A DNA stretch of 64,000 nucleotides from an uncultured Alistipes sp. (lineage in GTDB: Bacteria > Bacteroidota > Bacteroidia > Bacteroidales > Rikenellaceae). Positions 26,495 through 36,200 of the stretch are shown one piece after another. Each line of letters starts with the position of its first letter. The first letter of the stretch is position 1. The position numbers and the translations under genes were made by a program. The notes beneath the pieces are model-generated. The model was not told where the DNA came from and made no database searches. It worked only from the letters and a program-made list of their open reading frames with translations. The stretch lies in assembly GCA_910576555.1 (NCBI GenBank), contig CAJTIY010000001.1, forward strand, positions 744,001 through 808,000. The letters run 5' to 3'.

Positions 26495-27555
26495 TCGGCC
26501 GACGCGCCATCGTCCGCACGCTCCAGATAGCGTTCGACGAGCCGCGGCACGGCATAGTCGCCCAGACGCTCGACAGGCACGGCCCCGCAGCGTGCCGCAG
26601 GAGCGAACGCAGCGGTCTCGATTCGGTGGAATACGGCATGCAGCGCCTGATGCGAAAGCCTATGCGGCGGCATGACGACGCTGCGCACGAGGCGCCACTC
26701 CCCCGCCCCGGTCCACGCACGGAACGCCTCCGTGCGGCACAAGGCGGCGAAGTCGGCCGCCCCATCGGTCTCGATCATCGGGAACTCCCACAATCCCTGC
26801 CAGATATCGCGCCCTTCGCGGCGGCAGAGCACCGTGCGGTCGCCGCAGACGATGTGCAGGTAGTGGAACCAGCGGTCGCGGACCTTCGTACGCCCCTGCT
26901 TCACGGGGCGCTGCCCCACCGTTCCGGCACCGAGCGCGAGACACCGCTCCGCCAGCGGACACGTGTCGCACTGCGGCTGAGCGGGCGTGCACTGCAGCGC
27001 CCCGAAATCCATGATCGCCTGATTGTAGCGCCCCGGATGCCGGAGATCGAGCTCCGCCTGCGCCAGTTCGGCGAAGAGGCGCCGGCCGGCCGTGGTATCG
27101 ATCGGCTCCGCCAGATCGAACAGCCGTGCGAGGACGCGGTAGACATTGCCGTCGACCACGGCGCAGGGAAGGTCGTAGGCGATCGAGCAGACGGCCGCCG
27201 CGGTGTAGTCGCCCACGCCGCGCAGCGAGCGGACCTCGTCGAACGTCCGCGGGAAAATGCCGCCGAACCGCTCCGCGACCTGCTTCGCCGCCGCATGGAG
27301 GTTGCGCGCCCGGCTGTAGTAGCCGAGCCCCTGCCAGAGTTTCAGCACCTCGTCCTCCGAGGCCGCGGCCAACGCCCCCGGATCGGGAAAACGGGCCGTA
27401 AAGCGGAGGTAGTAGTCGAGCCCCTGCGCCACGCGGGTCTGCTGGAGAATCACCTCCGAAAGCCAGATGCGGTAGGGATCGCGCGTGCGACGCCACGGCA
27501 GATCGCGACCCTCGCGGTCGTACCAGTCGAGCAATATGGGAGCGATGCGGTCCAT
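26479..27555 (-). CDS. mutY: A/G-specific adenine glycosylase
   Basis: It removes adenine paired with 8-oxoguanine. The start at 27555 (MDRIAPILLDWYDREGRDLPWR) gives 358 residues. Motifs include the catalytic Glu in WLSEVILQQTRV, the helix-hairpin-helix LRGVGDYTAAAV with Asp in VVDGNVYRVL, and the [4Fe-4S] cysteines spaced C-x6-C-x2-C-x5-C (CTPAQPQCDTCPLAERC). A NUDIX-like C-terminal domain recognises 8-oxoG. It is convergent with the antiporter gene and divergent from a small GNAT gene. Confidence 0.94.
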   Translation of the reverse strand: MDRIAPILLDWYDREGRDLPWRRTRDPYRIWLSEVILQQTRVAQGLDYYLRFTARFPDPGALAAASEDEVLKLWQGLGYYSRARNLHAAAKQVAERFGGIFPRTFDEVRSLRGVGDYTAAAVCSIAYDLPCAVVDGNVYRVLARLFDLAEPIDTTAGRRLFAELAQAELDLRHPGRYNQAIMDFGALQCTPAQPQCDTCPLAERCLALGAGTVGQRPVKQGRTKVRDRWFHYLHIVCGDRTVLCRREGRDIWQGLWEFPMIETDGAADFAALCRTEAFRAWTGAGEWRLVRSVVMPPHRLSHQALHAVFHRIETAAFAPAARCGAVPVERLGDYAVPRLVERYLERADDGASADQRSR

Positions 27556-27664
27556 GCGGATGCAAAAATACGATTTTTCCCGGTTTCGCGTTCTATCGGA
27601 AGAAACTATCCCTTTCGGCCCCGTTCTTGCGTCCGGAACGGACGAACGATACATACACTTAAAA

Positions 27665-27979
27665 ATGGAACACGCCACCCCGCTGCAACATGTCGACACG
27701 CCCGACGGCGGTCGCTACGAATGGCCGATCGACGGCGATACGGCACTGCTCGAATACGCCCGTCACGGCGATGTCGTCCACCTCGACCACACCTACGTGC
27801 CGCCCCGGCACGAGGGCAAGGGCTACGGCGCGCGGCTGGTCCGCGCAGCGCTCGCCGACCTCGAAGCGCGCGGCCTGCGGATCGTGCCGGGCTGCTCGTT
27901 CGTCGCGGCCTACATCCGCCGCCACCCAGAATGGGAACGGATCGTCGCGCAGCAGGCACCGAAGGCGACGGAGCGCTGA
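27665..27979 (+). CDS. Small GNAT-fold acetyltransferase (YjdJ/COG2388-like)
   Basis: The start at 27665 (MEHATPLQHVDTPD) gives 104 residues. The central DHTYVPPRHEGKGYGARLVRAAL region is the acetyl-CoA binding motif (RxxGxG/A type) of the short GNAT family. The C-terminal CSFVAAYIRRHPEW is typical of COG2388. Its substrate is unknown in this family. It stands divergent from mutY and convergent with asmA. Confidence 0.8.
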   Translation: MEHATPLQHVDTPDGGRYEWPIDGDTALLEYARHGDVVHLDHTYVPPRHEGKGYGARLVRAALADLEARGLRIVPGCSFVAAYIRRHPEWERIVAQQAPKATER

Positions 27980-28046
27980 CGGCCCGGAGCCGCACCCGGC
28001 ACCGCATCGCGCCGAACTCCGCGCCGGACGCACCGCAACAATGCAC

Positions 28047-28073
28047 GGGGCGCAGGAATGATCCCTGCGCCCC
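28047..28073. terminator. Palindrome between convergent genes
   Basis: A perfect 10-bp inverted repeat, GGGGCGCAGG (28047-28056) with CCTGCGCCCC (28064-28073), lies midway between the 3' ends of the GNAT gene and the asmA-like gene. It could stop transcription from both sides, although neither strand has a clear T-run. Confidence 0.5.
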
Positions 28074-28100
28074 GCACCGTTTCACTCCCCGACGGCAGCA

Positions 28101-30800
28101 TCACTCGGCCTCCTTCGCCGCGAGTTTCCCGATCTGCCGCTCGGCCTCCGTCGCCAGCTTGTCGGCCTGCTTGCGCGCCTCCGACACGAGCTTGTCGCCT
28201 GCCTTCTCGGCAGCGATCTTCGCCAGCGCGCCCTTTGCGGCCGCAGCCTCCACGAGCCCGGCACGCTGCTCCTCGGCCGCCGCGACGAGCTTCTCGCCCG
28301 CACGTCGGGCTTCGGCACGCAGCCGCTCGGCCTGCTTCTCCACCTCGGCGGCGAGCGACTCGCTGCCGGTGAGTTTCTCGATCTCGCGGTCGACGATGTT
28401 CTTCACCGCCTCCTCGGCGGCCTCCCTCACTCCGAGCGTGATCTTAGGCGCGGCGAAGGTCCCGCCGATGCGGACCCCGATGCGCTGCAGCACGCCGCCC
28501 GTCGCCGCGGCCGGAAGCGATACCTTCGCCTGATAGTCGATCGTGCCGTCGAGGCCCGTCGAACCGGCGAGGTTCATCGCAACGGCGCCCATCTTCAGGT
28601 CGAACGGTTGCGTGGCGAGACGTCCCTCGCGGACGGTGAAGCGGATCGCGACGTCCTTCGCCTCGATGCGGCGCAGCGCATCGTCGCCGAGCGCTTTGGC
28701 CAGCGCATCGAGCGCCGCGATGCGCTCCACGCGGATGTTCGCCGAGCGGATCTCGCCCGAAGCGTCGAGCGTCCGCAGGTCGGGAGCCATCGTCGCGTCG
28801 AGCCGCGTGCGCAGATCGAGCGAAAGGGAGTAGTCGCCGCCCGTCTCGGCGAAGATCGGCACGAGCTTGCGCACCATGTCGAGCTCCTCGAAGGTCCTGC
28901 GGAACGAGGCGCCCGCGAATTCGGCCTTCAGATCGAGTGCCGGCCGCTGCGGATCGGCAGCCGTGGCGTAACGCCCCGAAGCGGCGACCTTGCCGCCGAA
29001 GAGCCCCATCGCGAGGCGCTGCAGCGTCAGCGCGCCGTCGGCGGCGCGGATCTCGCCCGTGAAATCGTCGATGGTCATCCCCTGCAGCAGCACCTTGTGC
29101 AGATCGGCCTTGAAGGCGAGGTCGAGGTTGCGCGGAATCTCCGGCGCCGCGGCCTCGCCGGCAGGCGACGGCGCAGCCTTCTGCTCAGGGTCGGCCCCTG
29201 AATCCGCATCCTCCGAAGCGGGAAGCATGGCCAGCAGCTCATTCAGATCGAGCAGATCGGACTTCACGTAGAGGCGCCCCGAGAGCGGCGCGCCGCGCAG
29301 CAGGTAGCCGAGGTAGCCGGTCAGCCGGCCGGTGGCCGAAAGGTCGCTGCGACCCGCCGTGGCACCGAACTCGCCGAGCGTCAGCGCCGCCGGCGTGACG
29401 GTCGCCGCCATGCGGCGGATCCGCAGATCGGGCAGCCCCGCGACGGAGAGTCCGACCCCTTCGACGATGCAGGTGCCCGAGGCCTTCATCCGCTCGTAAC
29501 GGCCCTTGTCGATATCCGACATGCGCCCCTCGGCCTTCAGATCGGCCGTGACCAGACCGCCCAGCTCGACCCCCTTCTCCAGCGGATATACCTCGCGCAC
29601 GGAGCCCAGATCGACCCGTCCCGCAACCGAAGCGCGGAAGGCGGGGTCGGAGACGAGATTGGCGGCACGGAACGTCGCCGACACGGCATTGTCGGCCATC
29701 TTCATCCCGAAGCGCGAGAGATCGACGACCGTCGCGTCGAGCGATCCGCCGGGATTCGTCACCGAGAGGGCGACCTCGATGTCGGTCACCGACTTGGGCA
29801 GCGACGCATAGCGGAACCCGCCATCCGTCACGGCCACGTCGAGCCCGAACGCGGGCACCGTCGCGTCGCGCAGCTCGCCCCGCGCCCAGAGCGACATCGC
29901 CAGTTCGCCCGTGGCGGTGAGGTTGCGGAATTCGCGCGTATAGAAGGCCGGCACGAGCGAGAGCAGTTCGCGGAACTTCACGGCGTCGCATCCGGCCGTG
30001 AGGTCCATCTTCACGACGCCGTCGCCCGTTTCGATCCAGCCGTCGAGCCCCACCTCGACGGCATTCAGGCGCAGCGTGTTCTCGGCGAAGGCATACCGGC
30101 CGCGCTGCGGATCGGCCTCGATCGAGGCCTTCAGCTCCGCCTCGACGTCGCGCAGCATCGGAATGCCGCCCGAGACGAAACGCACGCCCTCAGCTTCGAG
30201 GTGCAGATCGAGGTCGCTGCGCCCGGCCGAGAGATCGCCCCGCAGACGCAGCGAGAGAGGCGCCGTGGCGAAGGCGACCTTCGTCGAGTCGTCTTCGTAG
30301 CGGATCGCGGCGTCGACGATGCGGAAATCGCGCACGGCCAGCCGGAACGACGACGGATCGTCGCCCTGCGACGCCTCCTCGGGCGACTCCTCCGGCTCCT
30401 GCGAAGGCTTCACGACATCCCAGTTCACGGCTCCGTCGGCCGTTTTGCGGGCATGCACGGCCGGGGCGTCGAACAGGATCTTCTTCACGACGAGCCCCTC
30501 GTCGCCCAGCAGCGACAGCGGAGCGACCACCACCGAGATGCGTCGGGCGGCCACGATCGTGTCGCCGGCGAAGGCGTCGGCACCCGTCAGGGTCAGCCCC
30601 TTGAGTTCGAGCGACGCATTGGGAAAATGGCGCAGCAGGCTGATGTCGAGCCGTGCGAAGTCGAGCTTCGCGACCAGCGCGGCATCGGCTTCGCGGCGCA
30701 CGATCCGTTCGATTTTTCCGCGCAACAGCGTCGGTGCCGCGAGCAGCACGGCGATCAAGACGACCACGACGATCGTCGCGATCCTTACGGTTTTCTTCAT
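28101..30800 (-). CDS. AsmA-family envelope protein
   Basis: The 899-residue protein has one N-terminal membrane anchor (VRIATIVVVVLIAVLLAAPTLL). A long beta-rich periplasmic region opens with the AsmA N-domain (LDFARLDISLLRHFPNASLELKGLTL) and ends with an AsmA-like C-terminal domain (about 560-790). AsmA-like proteins are thought to carry or organise lipids between membranes. The last 105 residues are an Ala/Lys/Glu-rich coiled coil, an unusual tail for the family. Its 5' end overlaps the GNAT gene upstream by 4 bases. Confidence 0.85.
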   Translation of the reverse strand: MKKTVRIATIVVVVLIAVLLAAPTLLRGKIERIVRREADAALVAKLDFARLDISLLRHFPNASLELKGLTLTGADAFAGDTIVAARRISVVVAPLSLLGDEGLVVKKILFDAPAVHARKTADGAVNWDVVKPSQEPEESPEEASQGDDPSSFRLAVRDFRIVDAAIRYEDDSTKVAFATAPLSLRLRGDLSAGRSDLDLHLEAEGVRFVSGGIPMLRDVEAELKASIEADPQRGRYAFAENTLRLNAVEVGLDGWIETGDGVVKMDLTAGCDAVKFRELLSLVPAFYTREFRNLTATGELAMSLWARGELRDATVPAFGLDVAVTDGGFRYASLPKSVTDIEVALSVTNPGGSLDATVVDLSRFGMKMADNAVSATFRAANLVSDPAFRASVAGRVDLGSVREVYPLEKGVELGGLVTADLKAEGRMSDIDKGRYERMKASGTCIVEGVGLSVAGLPDLRIRRMAATVTPAALTLGEFGATAGRSDLSATGRLTGYLGYLLRGAPLSGRLYVKSDLLDLNELLAMLPASEDADSGADPEQKAAPSPAGEAAAPEIPRNLDLAFKADLHKVLLQGMTIDDFTGEIRAADGALTLQRLAMGLFGGKVAASGRYATAADPQRPALDLKAEFAGASFRRTFEELDMVRKLVPIFAETGGDYSLSLDLRTRLDATMAPDLRTLDASGEIRSANIRVERIAALDALAKALGDDALRRIEAKDVAIRFTVREGRLATQPFDLKMGAVAMNLAGSTGLDGTIDYQAKVSLPAAATGGVLQRIGVRIGGTFAAPKITLGVREAAEEAVKNIVDREIEKLTGSESLAAEVEKQAERLRAEARRAGEKLVAAAEEQRAGLVEAAAAKGALAKIAAEKAGDKLVSEARKQADKLATEAERQIGKLAAKEAE

Positions 30801-31237
30801 TCCTTATCGATTTTCCGGACGAAAAGCGTCGTCCCCGCCTCTTCGAATCCCATCTTGCAGTAGAGCGCCCGCGCCGCCGTACGCGACGGATTGGAGGTGA
30901 GCGCCACGCGATCGGCACCCACCCGCGCGGCATGCCCGAGAGCGGCCCGCACGAGCTCCTCGCCGATGCCCCGGCCGCGCACGGCCGCATCGACGGCGAC
31001 ATCCTCCACCCACGCCTTGCGGCCCGAGGGGGCATCGTACCACGCCAGCGTAAGCATCCCGACCGGCACGCCCGCCGCACGGGCTACCAGCAACGCCGTG
31101 CAGTCGCACGCAGCGATCGCCTGCAGCCGATCCCGGTCGGGCGGCAGCAGCGCGGGCGAAAGCTGCGGCACGAGCCGACCGATCGTCTCGGCGATTTCGT
31201 CGGTCACCCGTTCGACCGCACACACCTCTATGTCCAT
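30797..31237 (-). CDS. GNAT-family N-acetyltransferase
   Basis: The 146-residue protein has the full GNAT core, with AWVEDVAVDAAVRGRGIGEE containing the Arg-Gly-x-Gly-Ile-Gly acetyl-CoA loop and a C-terminal NPSRTAARALYCKMGFEEAG helix. It resembles PhnO/RimI-like acetyltransferases, but the substrate is not evident. The asmA-like gene begins inside its stop (4-base overlap), so the two are translationally coupled. Confidence 0.82.
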   Translation of the reverse strand: MDIEVCAVERVTDEIAETIGRLVPQLSPALLPPDRDRLQAIAACDCTALLVARAAGVPVGMLTLAWYDAPSGRKAWVEDVAVDAAVRGRGIGEELVRAALGHAARVGADRVALTSNPSRTAARALYCKMGFEEAGTTLFVRKIDKE

Positions 31238-31285
31238 ATGAGTCCGATTTGCGGCAAAGTTAATCTTTTTTCGATGCGAACATGC

Positions 31286-31293
31286 TACCTTTG
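31286..31293 (+). promoter_or_regulatory. Candidate -7 element for the alkylation-repair gene
   Basis: TACCTTTG matches TAnnTTTG and lies 19 bases before the ATG. A convincing -33 box was not seen; a T-run lies 15-20 bases upstream. Confidence 0.4.
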
Positions 31294-31312
31294 TACCATA
31301 AAAAACGCACCC

Positions 31313-31987
31313 ATGACCCTTCGCGAACGTTTGGAGGCGCTCGCAGAGCCCGGATACCGGGCCTTCGCCGCCTCGCTGCTGCCCGGCGTCGACGACCTGA
31401 TAGGCGTCCGGCTACCGCTGCTGCGCCGCATGGCGCGCGAGATCGCCCGCGGCGACTGGCGGGCCTACCTCGCCGAAGCCGGAAGCGGCTCGTTCGAGGA
31501 GCGCATGTTGCAGGGGATGGTGATCCGCTACGCACGCTGCAACGCCGAAGAGCGGCTGCGCTACGTGGGGCGCTTCCTGCCGCTTATCGACAACTGGTCG
31601 CTGTGCGACAGCTTCTGCAGCCGCCTGCGCCCCGAAGAGCGCGAGCCGATGCGGCGCTTCATCGCCCCGCTGTTCGGCTCGGAGCGGGAGTTCGAGGTGC
31701 GCTTCGCCGCGGTGACGACGCTCGTCGACTTTGTCGACAAGGAGCACCTCGACGAAACGCTGCGCCGCCTCGGCTCGGTGCGCCACGAAGGCTACTATGC
31801 CCGCATGGGCGTGGCGTGGGCCGTGTCGGTCTGCTTCACGCACTTTCCCGAGCGGACCCGCGCATGGCTCGCGGACGACTGCCCGCTCGATGCATGGACC
31901 TTCGCCCGCGCGCTGCGCAAGATCGCGGAGTCGGACCGCGTGAGCGCCGAGCTCAAGCGCGGCATCCGCACCCTGAAGCGGCATTGA
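31313..31987 (+). CDS. DNA alkylation repair protein (AlkD-like)
   Basis: The start at 31313 (MTLRERLEALAEPGY) gives 224 residues made of HEAT-like helices. The AlkD pattern is visible in LPGVDDLIGVRLPLLRRMAREI, WSLCDSFCSRL and TTLVDFVDKEHLDETLRRL. AlkD glycosylases remove alkylated purines without base flipping. The catalytic Asp in WSLCDSF is where the family has its key Trp/Asp pair. Single gene, flanked by a divergent GNAT and a glycosyltransferase on the same strand. Confidence 0.82.
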   Translation: MTLRERLEALAEPGYRAFAASLLPGVDDLIGVRLPLLRRMAREIARGDWRAYLAEAGSGSFEERMLQGMVIRYARCNAEERLRYVGRFLPLIDNWSLCDSFCSRLRPEEREPMRRFIAPLFGSEREFEVRFAAVTTLVDFVDKEHLDETLRRLGSVRHEGYYARMGVAWAVSVCFTHFPERTRAWLADDCPLDAWTFARALRKIAESDRVSAELKRGIRTLKRH

Positions 31988-32113
31988 AGGAGCCCTTCGG
32001 AGCATCCGGTGCGACACGGAGGCGAAAATCGGCCCCAAGCTGCGGGACGGGCGCACGAATCCGCGAAATTATCGTTATCTTCGCACGACGGAACCCCCAA
32101 AACCACCGACTCT

Positions 32114-32860
32114 ATGCGCACGCTGGTAATCATACCGACCTACAACGAACGGGAGAACATCGACGCGATGATCGAGAAGGTCTTCTCGCTCCCCGAACCG
32201 TTCGAGCTGCTCGTCATCGACGACGGCTCGCCCGACGGCACGGCCGCGATCGTGCGCACGCGGCAACGCGACTACCCCGGGCGCCTGCACCTGATCGAAC
32301 GGAGCGGCAAGCAGGGGCTCGGCACGGCCTACCTCGCAGGATTCCGCTGGGGGCTGGAACGCGGCTTCGACCGCATCTGCGAGATGGACTGCGACTTCTC
32401 CCACAACCCCGACGATCTGGTGCGCCTCGTCCATGCGGCGGCCGAGGGATACGACGTCGTGGTCGGCTCGCGCTACGTGCAGGGGGTGAACGTCGTCAAC
32501 TGGCCCATGTCGCGGCTGCTGCTCTCCTACTTCGCCTCGATGTACGTGCGTCTGGTCTCCCGCATGCCGCTGCGCGACGCCACGGCCGGATTCGTCTGCT
32601 ACACGCGCCGGGCGCTGGAGACGATCGACCTCGACGCCGTGCGCATGAAGGGCTACGGATTCCAGATCGAGATGAAATACGCCGCATGGCGGCTCGGCAT
32701 GCGACTCAAGGAGGTGCCCATCATCTTCGTCGAACGGCGCGAAGGGGCCTCGAAGATGTCGGGCGGTATCTTCGGCGAAGCGCTCTTCGGAGTCCTCGGC
32801 CTCCGATTCCGGCGCATCCGCGGCCGCAAAGCGACTGCCGGACGATGCTCCGACCGCTGA
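32114..32860 (+). CDS. Polyprenol-phosphate mannosyltransferase-like GT2 glycosyltransferase
   Basis: The start at 32114 (MRTLVIIPTYNERENID) gives 248 residues. GT2 motifs are LLVIDDGSPDGTA for nucleotide binding and EMDCDFSHNPDDL as the metal-binding DxD region. The length and the GYGFQIEMKYAAWR segment match the dolichol-phosphate mannosyltransferase (Dpm1/Ppm1) group without added membrane helices. It would load mannose or a related sugar on undecaprenyl phosphate for periplasmic glycosylation. A weak -7 box (TATCTTCG) lies at 32076-32083. Confidence 0.85.
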   Translation: MRTLVIIPTYNERENIDAMIEKVFSLPEPFELLVIDDGSPDGTAAIVRTRQRDYPGRLHLIERSGKQGLGTAYLAGFRWGLERGFDRICEMDCDFSHNPDDLVRLVHAAAEGYDVVVGSRYVQGVNVVNWPMSRLLLSYFASMYVRLVSRMPLRDATAGFVCYTRRALETIDLDAVRMKGYGFQIEMKYAAWRLGMRLKEVPIIFVERREGASKMSGGIFGEALFGVLGLRFRRIRGRKATAGRCSDR

Positions 32861-32978
32861 CCGGCCTCTCCGAACGTCAGAACTCGCCTTCGGTCGCGAC
32901 GGACCCGTTCCGATCGCGTTTCCGTATTGCGCTCCGCTCTTCCGCCGGCAGAGACCCCGGCGGCCCGATTCACCCCAC

Positions 32979-33061
32979 AAAAAAATGTCTCCACGGAGTA
33001 CGCGGAGACGTAGGTCATCGACCTTCGGCATATAGCCTTATTGTGGTAAGATGTAGTCTTA
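32979..33061 (-). ncRNA. tracrRNA of the type II-C CRISPR system
   Basis: On the minus strand an anti-repeat CTACATCTTACCACAAT (33040-33056) pairs with the first 17 bases of the CRISPR repeat (15 pairs including one G-U, with a central 2-base U/U loop). It is followed by three hairpins: GGC-loop-GCC (33027-33037), AGGTC/GACCT (33012-33024) and an 8-bp GTCTCCGC/GTGGAGAC stem (32987-33009). Seven T residues (32979-32985) end it as an intrinsic terminator. A promoter lies at the right place for an 83-base RNA. It should pair with crRNA and load Cas9. Confidence 0.85.
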
Positions 33062-33066
33062 CGCTA

Positions 33067-33097
33067 CAAATATACTACAAAAAGTTGTAGCTTCAAA
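33067..33097 (-). promoter_or_regulatory. tracrRNA promoter
   Basis: On the minus strand TTTG (33094-33097), a 19-base spacer and TATATTTG (33067-33074) give an ideal Bacteroidetes promoter. It predicts transcription start at about 33061, just ahead of the anti-repeat. Confidence 0.75.
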
Positions 33098-33115
33098 ATT
33101 TTTCATTTAATTTTG
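33085..33115 (+). promoter_or_regulatory. cas9 promoter
   Basis: TTG (33085-33087), a 20-base spacer and TAATTTTG (33108-33115) match the Bacteroidetes consensus. The promoter points at cas9, leaving an untranslated leader of roughly 85 bases. It overlaps the divergent tracrRNA promoter by 13 bases. Confidence 0.6.
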
Positions 33116-33204
33116 TAGCAAACGGGAGCGGAAAGACGCTTCGCGCGGTCCGGCTCCGGTCGTTCCGCATATCCTCCGGGCCCGAATCGCAACGAACGAC
33201 GACT

Positions 33205-36200
33205 ATGGAAAAGGTATTGGGCGTAGATCTGGGCACCGACTCGATCGGTTGGGCGATCGTGCAGCGGCACGACACGCGTTACGAACTGCTCGACCGGGGT
33301 GTCGACATCTTTCAGGAGGGCGTGGCGCGCGGCGACACGGGGCAGGAGCAGCCGGCCGTCCAACAACGCACTGCCGCCCGTGCCCTGCGGAGGCACTACG
33401 CCCGCCGCCGGCTGCGCAAGATCGAGCTGCTGAAGGTGCTCGTCCGCCACGAACTCTGTCCGCCGCTGACCGAAGAGCAGCTCGAGGAGTGGAAGCGCAG
33501 GAAGGTCTATCCGCTGACCGACGAATTCCTGCGCTGGCAGCGCACCGACGACCGCACGGACCGCAATCCCTACCGCGACCGCTACCGGGCCCTCACCGAA
33601 ACGCTCGACCTCGCGACGCAACACGACCGCTACGCCCTCGGGCGGGCCTTCTACCACCTCGCGCAGCGGCGCGGCTTCCGGAGCAACCGCAAGGAGGCGG
33701 GCGCCGACCGCGAAGAGGGCAAGGTGAAGGGGGCCATCCGGGAACTCTCGGCCGAGATCGCCGACGCCGGATGCGCCTATGCAGGCATCTATTTCTACGA
33801 GCTCTATCGCCGCGGAGAGCGGATCCGCACGCGCTACACTTCGCGCACGGAGCACCAGCTCGCCGAATTCGAGGCCATATGCGCGCGTCAGCGGCTGCCC
33901 GACGAGCTGTGCGGAGCGCTGCGGCGGGCGATCTTCTTCCAACGGCCGCTCAAATCGCAGAAAGGGCTCGTCGGACGGTGTACGTTCGAGAAGCGCAAGA
34001 GCCGCTGCGCGGCGTCGCATCCGCGCTTCGAAGAGTTCCGCATGCGGTCGTACGTCAACAACATCCGCATCGAAACGCCCGCTGACCCGGCACCGCGACC
34101 GCTCTACCCCGAGGAGATCGAGGCCATCGCACCGCTCTTTCAGCGCAAAAGCCGTCCGCATTTCGACTTCGAGGATATCGCCAAGAAGCTGGCGGGCAAA
34201 GGCCGCTACGCCTGCAAAGGCGACCGCATCGAGGCGCCCTACCGGTTCAACTTCGCACGGAAGGCCACCGTCAGCGGCTCGCCGGTGACGGCGGCCCTCG
34301 CCGGCCTGTTCGGCGACGACTGGCTGCGGGAGCTTTGCCGCCGCTACGCGCTCGGTGCGGGAAAGAGCGAGGAGCGGATACTCGACGACGTCTGGCACGC
34401 GCTCTTTTCGTTCGACGACGACGAACGGCTCCGCGCATGGGCGAAAGAGCGGCTCGGCCTCGACGACGACGAGGCCGCACGCTTCGCGGCCATACGCCTG
34501 CCGCAGGGATACGCCGCATTGAGTCTGAACGCCATCCGCAAGATCCTGCCCGCCCTGCGCGCCGGATACCGTTACGACGATGCGGTCTTCATCGCCAACC
34601 TCAAGGCGGTGCTGCCGCCCGCAATCCGCGCCGACGAGGCACAGCGGAGCGCCATCGAGGCCGACATCGCAGCCCTGCTCGACGACTACCGCAGCAATCC
34701 GCTGAACCGTGCGACGAAGGAGGAGTGCATCCGCGACTACCTGCGCGACCGGATCGGCAGCGACGAGAGCCGCCTGCGCCGTCTCTACCACCCCTCGATG
34801 ATCGAAACCTACCCGGCCGCACGGCCCGACGCACAGGGAGGCATCCGGCTGGGATCGCCCCGCACGCCGGCCGTGCGCAATCCGATGGCGATGCGGGCGC
34901 TGCACCGCCTCCGCGCCCTCGTCAACGCGCTGCTCCGCGACGGAAAGATCGATCCCCGCACGAAGATCCGCATCGAGTGCGCCCGGGAGCTCAACGACGC
35001 CAACCGGCGCAAGGCGCTCGAAAGCTACCAGCGCCAGCGCGAAGCCGAACACCGGAAATACGCCGACGAGATCCGCGCCCAGTTCGCCGAAGCGACGGGC
35101 CGCGCCGTCGAACCCACGCAGGAGGATGTGCTCAAATACCGCCTGTGGGAGGAGCAGAAGCATATCTGTCTCTACACGGGGCGGCAGATCGGCATCGCCG
35201 ACTTCATCGGCGACGCTCCCCGGTTCGACATCGAACACACGGTGCCCCGCTCACGCGGCGGCGACGACGCACAGGAGAACAAGACCCTGTGCGAAAGCCG
35301 GTTCAACCGCGAAACCAAACGGGCCAAACTCCCTGCGGAGCTCGCCGACCATGCGGCGATCGCGGCACGGATCGAGGCGCTCGGCTGGCCCGAGCGGATC
35401 GAGCGGCTCCGCACGCAGCTCGAATTCCAATACCGAAAGAGCAGACAGGCGACGACCAAGCAGGAGAAGGATGCGGCCATCCAGCGGCGCCACTGCCTGC
35501 GGATGGAGCTCGACTACTGGCAGGCGAAACTCGAACGCTTCCGGATGACCGAGCTCCCCGAAGGGTTCACAAACCGGCAGGGCGTGGACATCGGCATCAT
35601 CGGCAAGTACGCCCGGGCGTACCTCGGAACGGTGTTCGAACGCATCTACACGGTAAAGGGCACGACGACCGCCGCATTCCGCCGGATGTGGGGGCTGCAG
35701 CAGGAGCGGACGCCGAAGGCGCGGACCAACCACGCCCACCACTGCATCGACGCCATCGTCATCGCCTGCATCGGTCCCCGCGAATACGACCTCTGGGCCC
35801 GGTATGCGGGCGACACGGAGCGCTACGAACGCGGCGAGGCGGGGCGGCCCCGCTGCGAGAAGCCGTGGCCGACCTTCACGGAGGATGTGCGGACCCTGAC
35901 CGACGAACTCCTCATCGCCCACCACACGGCCGACAACATGGTCAAGCAGAGTCGCAAACGACTCTACAAGCACGGCAAGGCGCTGTGCGACGAAGCGGGC
36001 AATCCCCGCTACGCACAGGGCGACACGGCCCGCGGAGCGCTGCACAAACAGACGTTCTACGGCGCGATCCTGCGCGACGACGAGGTACAGTACGTCGTGC
36101 GCAAACCGCTCGACCAGTTGCAGAAGGACGATGTGGAGAAGATCGTCGACGAGGCCGTCAAGCAGCGGGTGAAGGAGGCGATCGCCGAAGCGGGCTTCAA

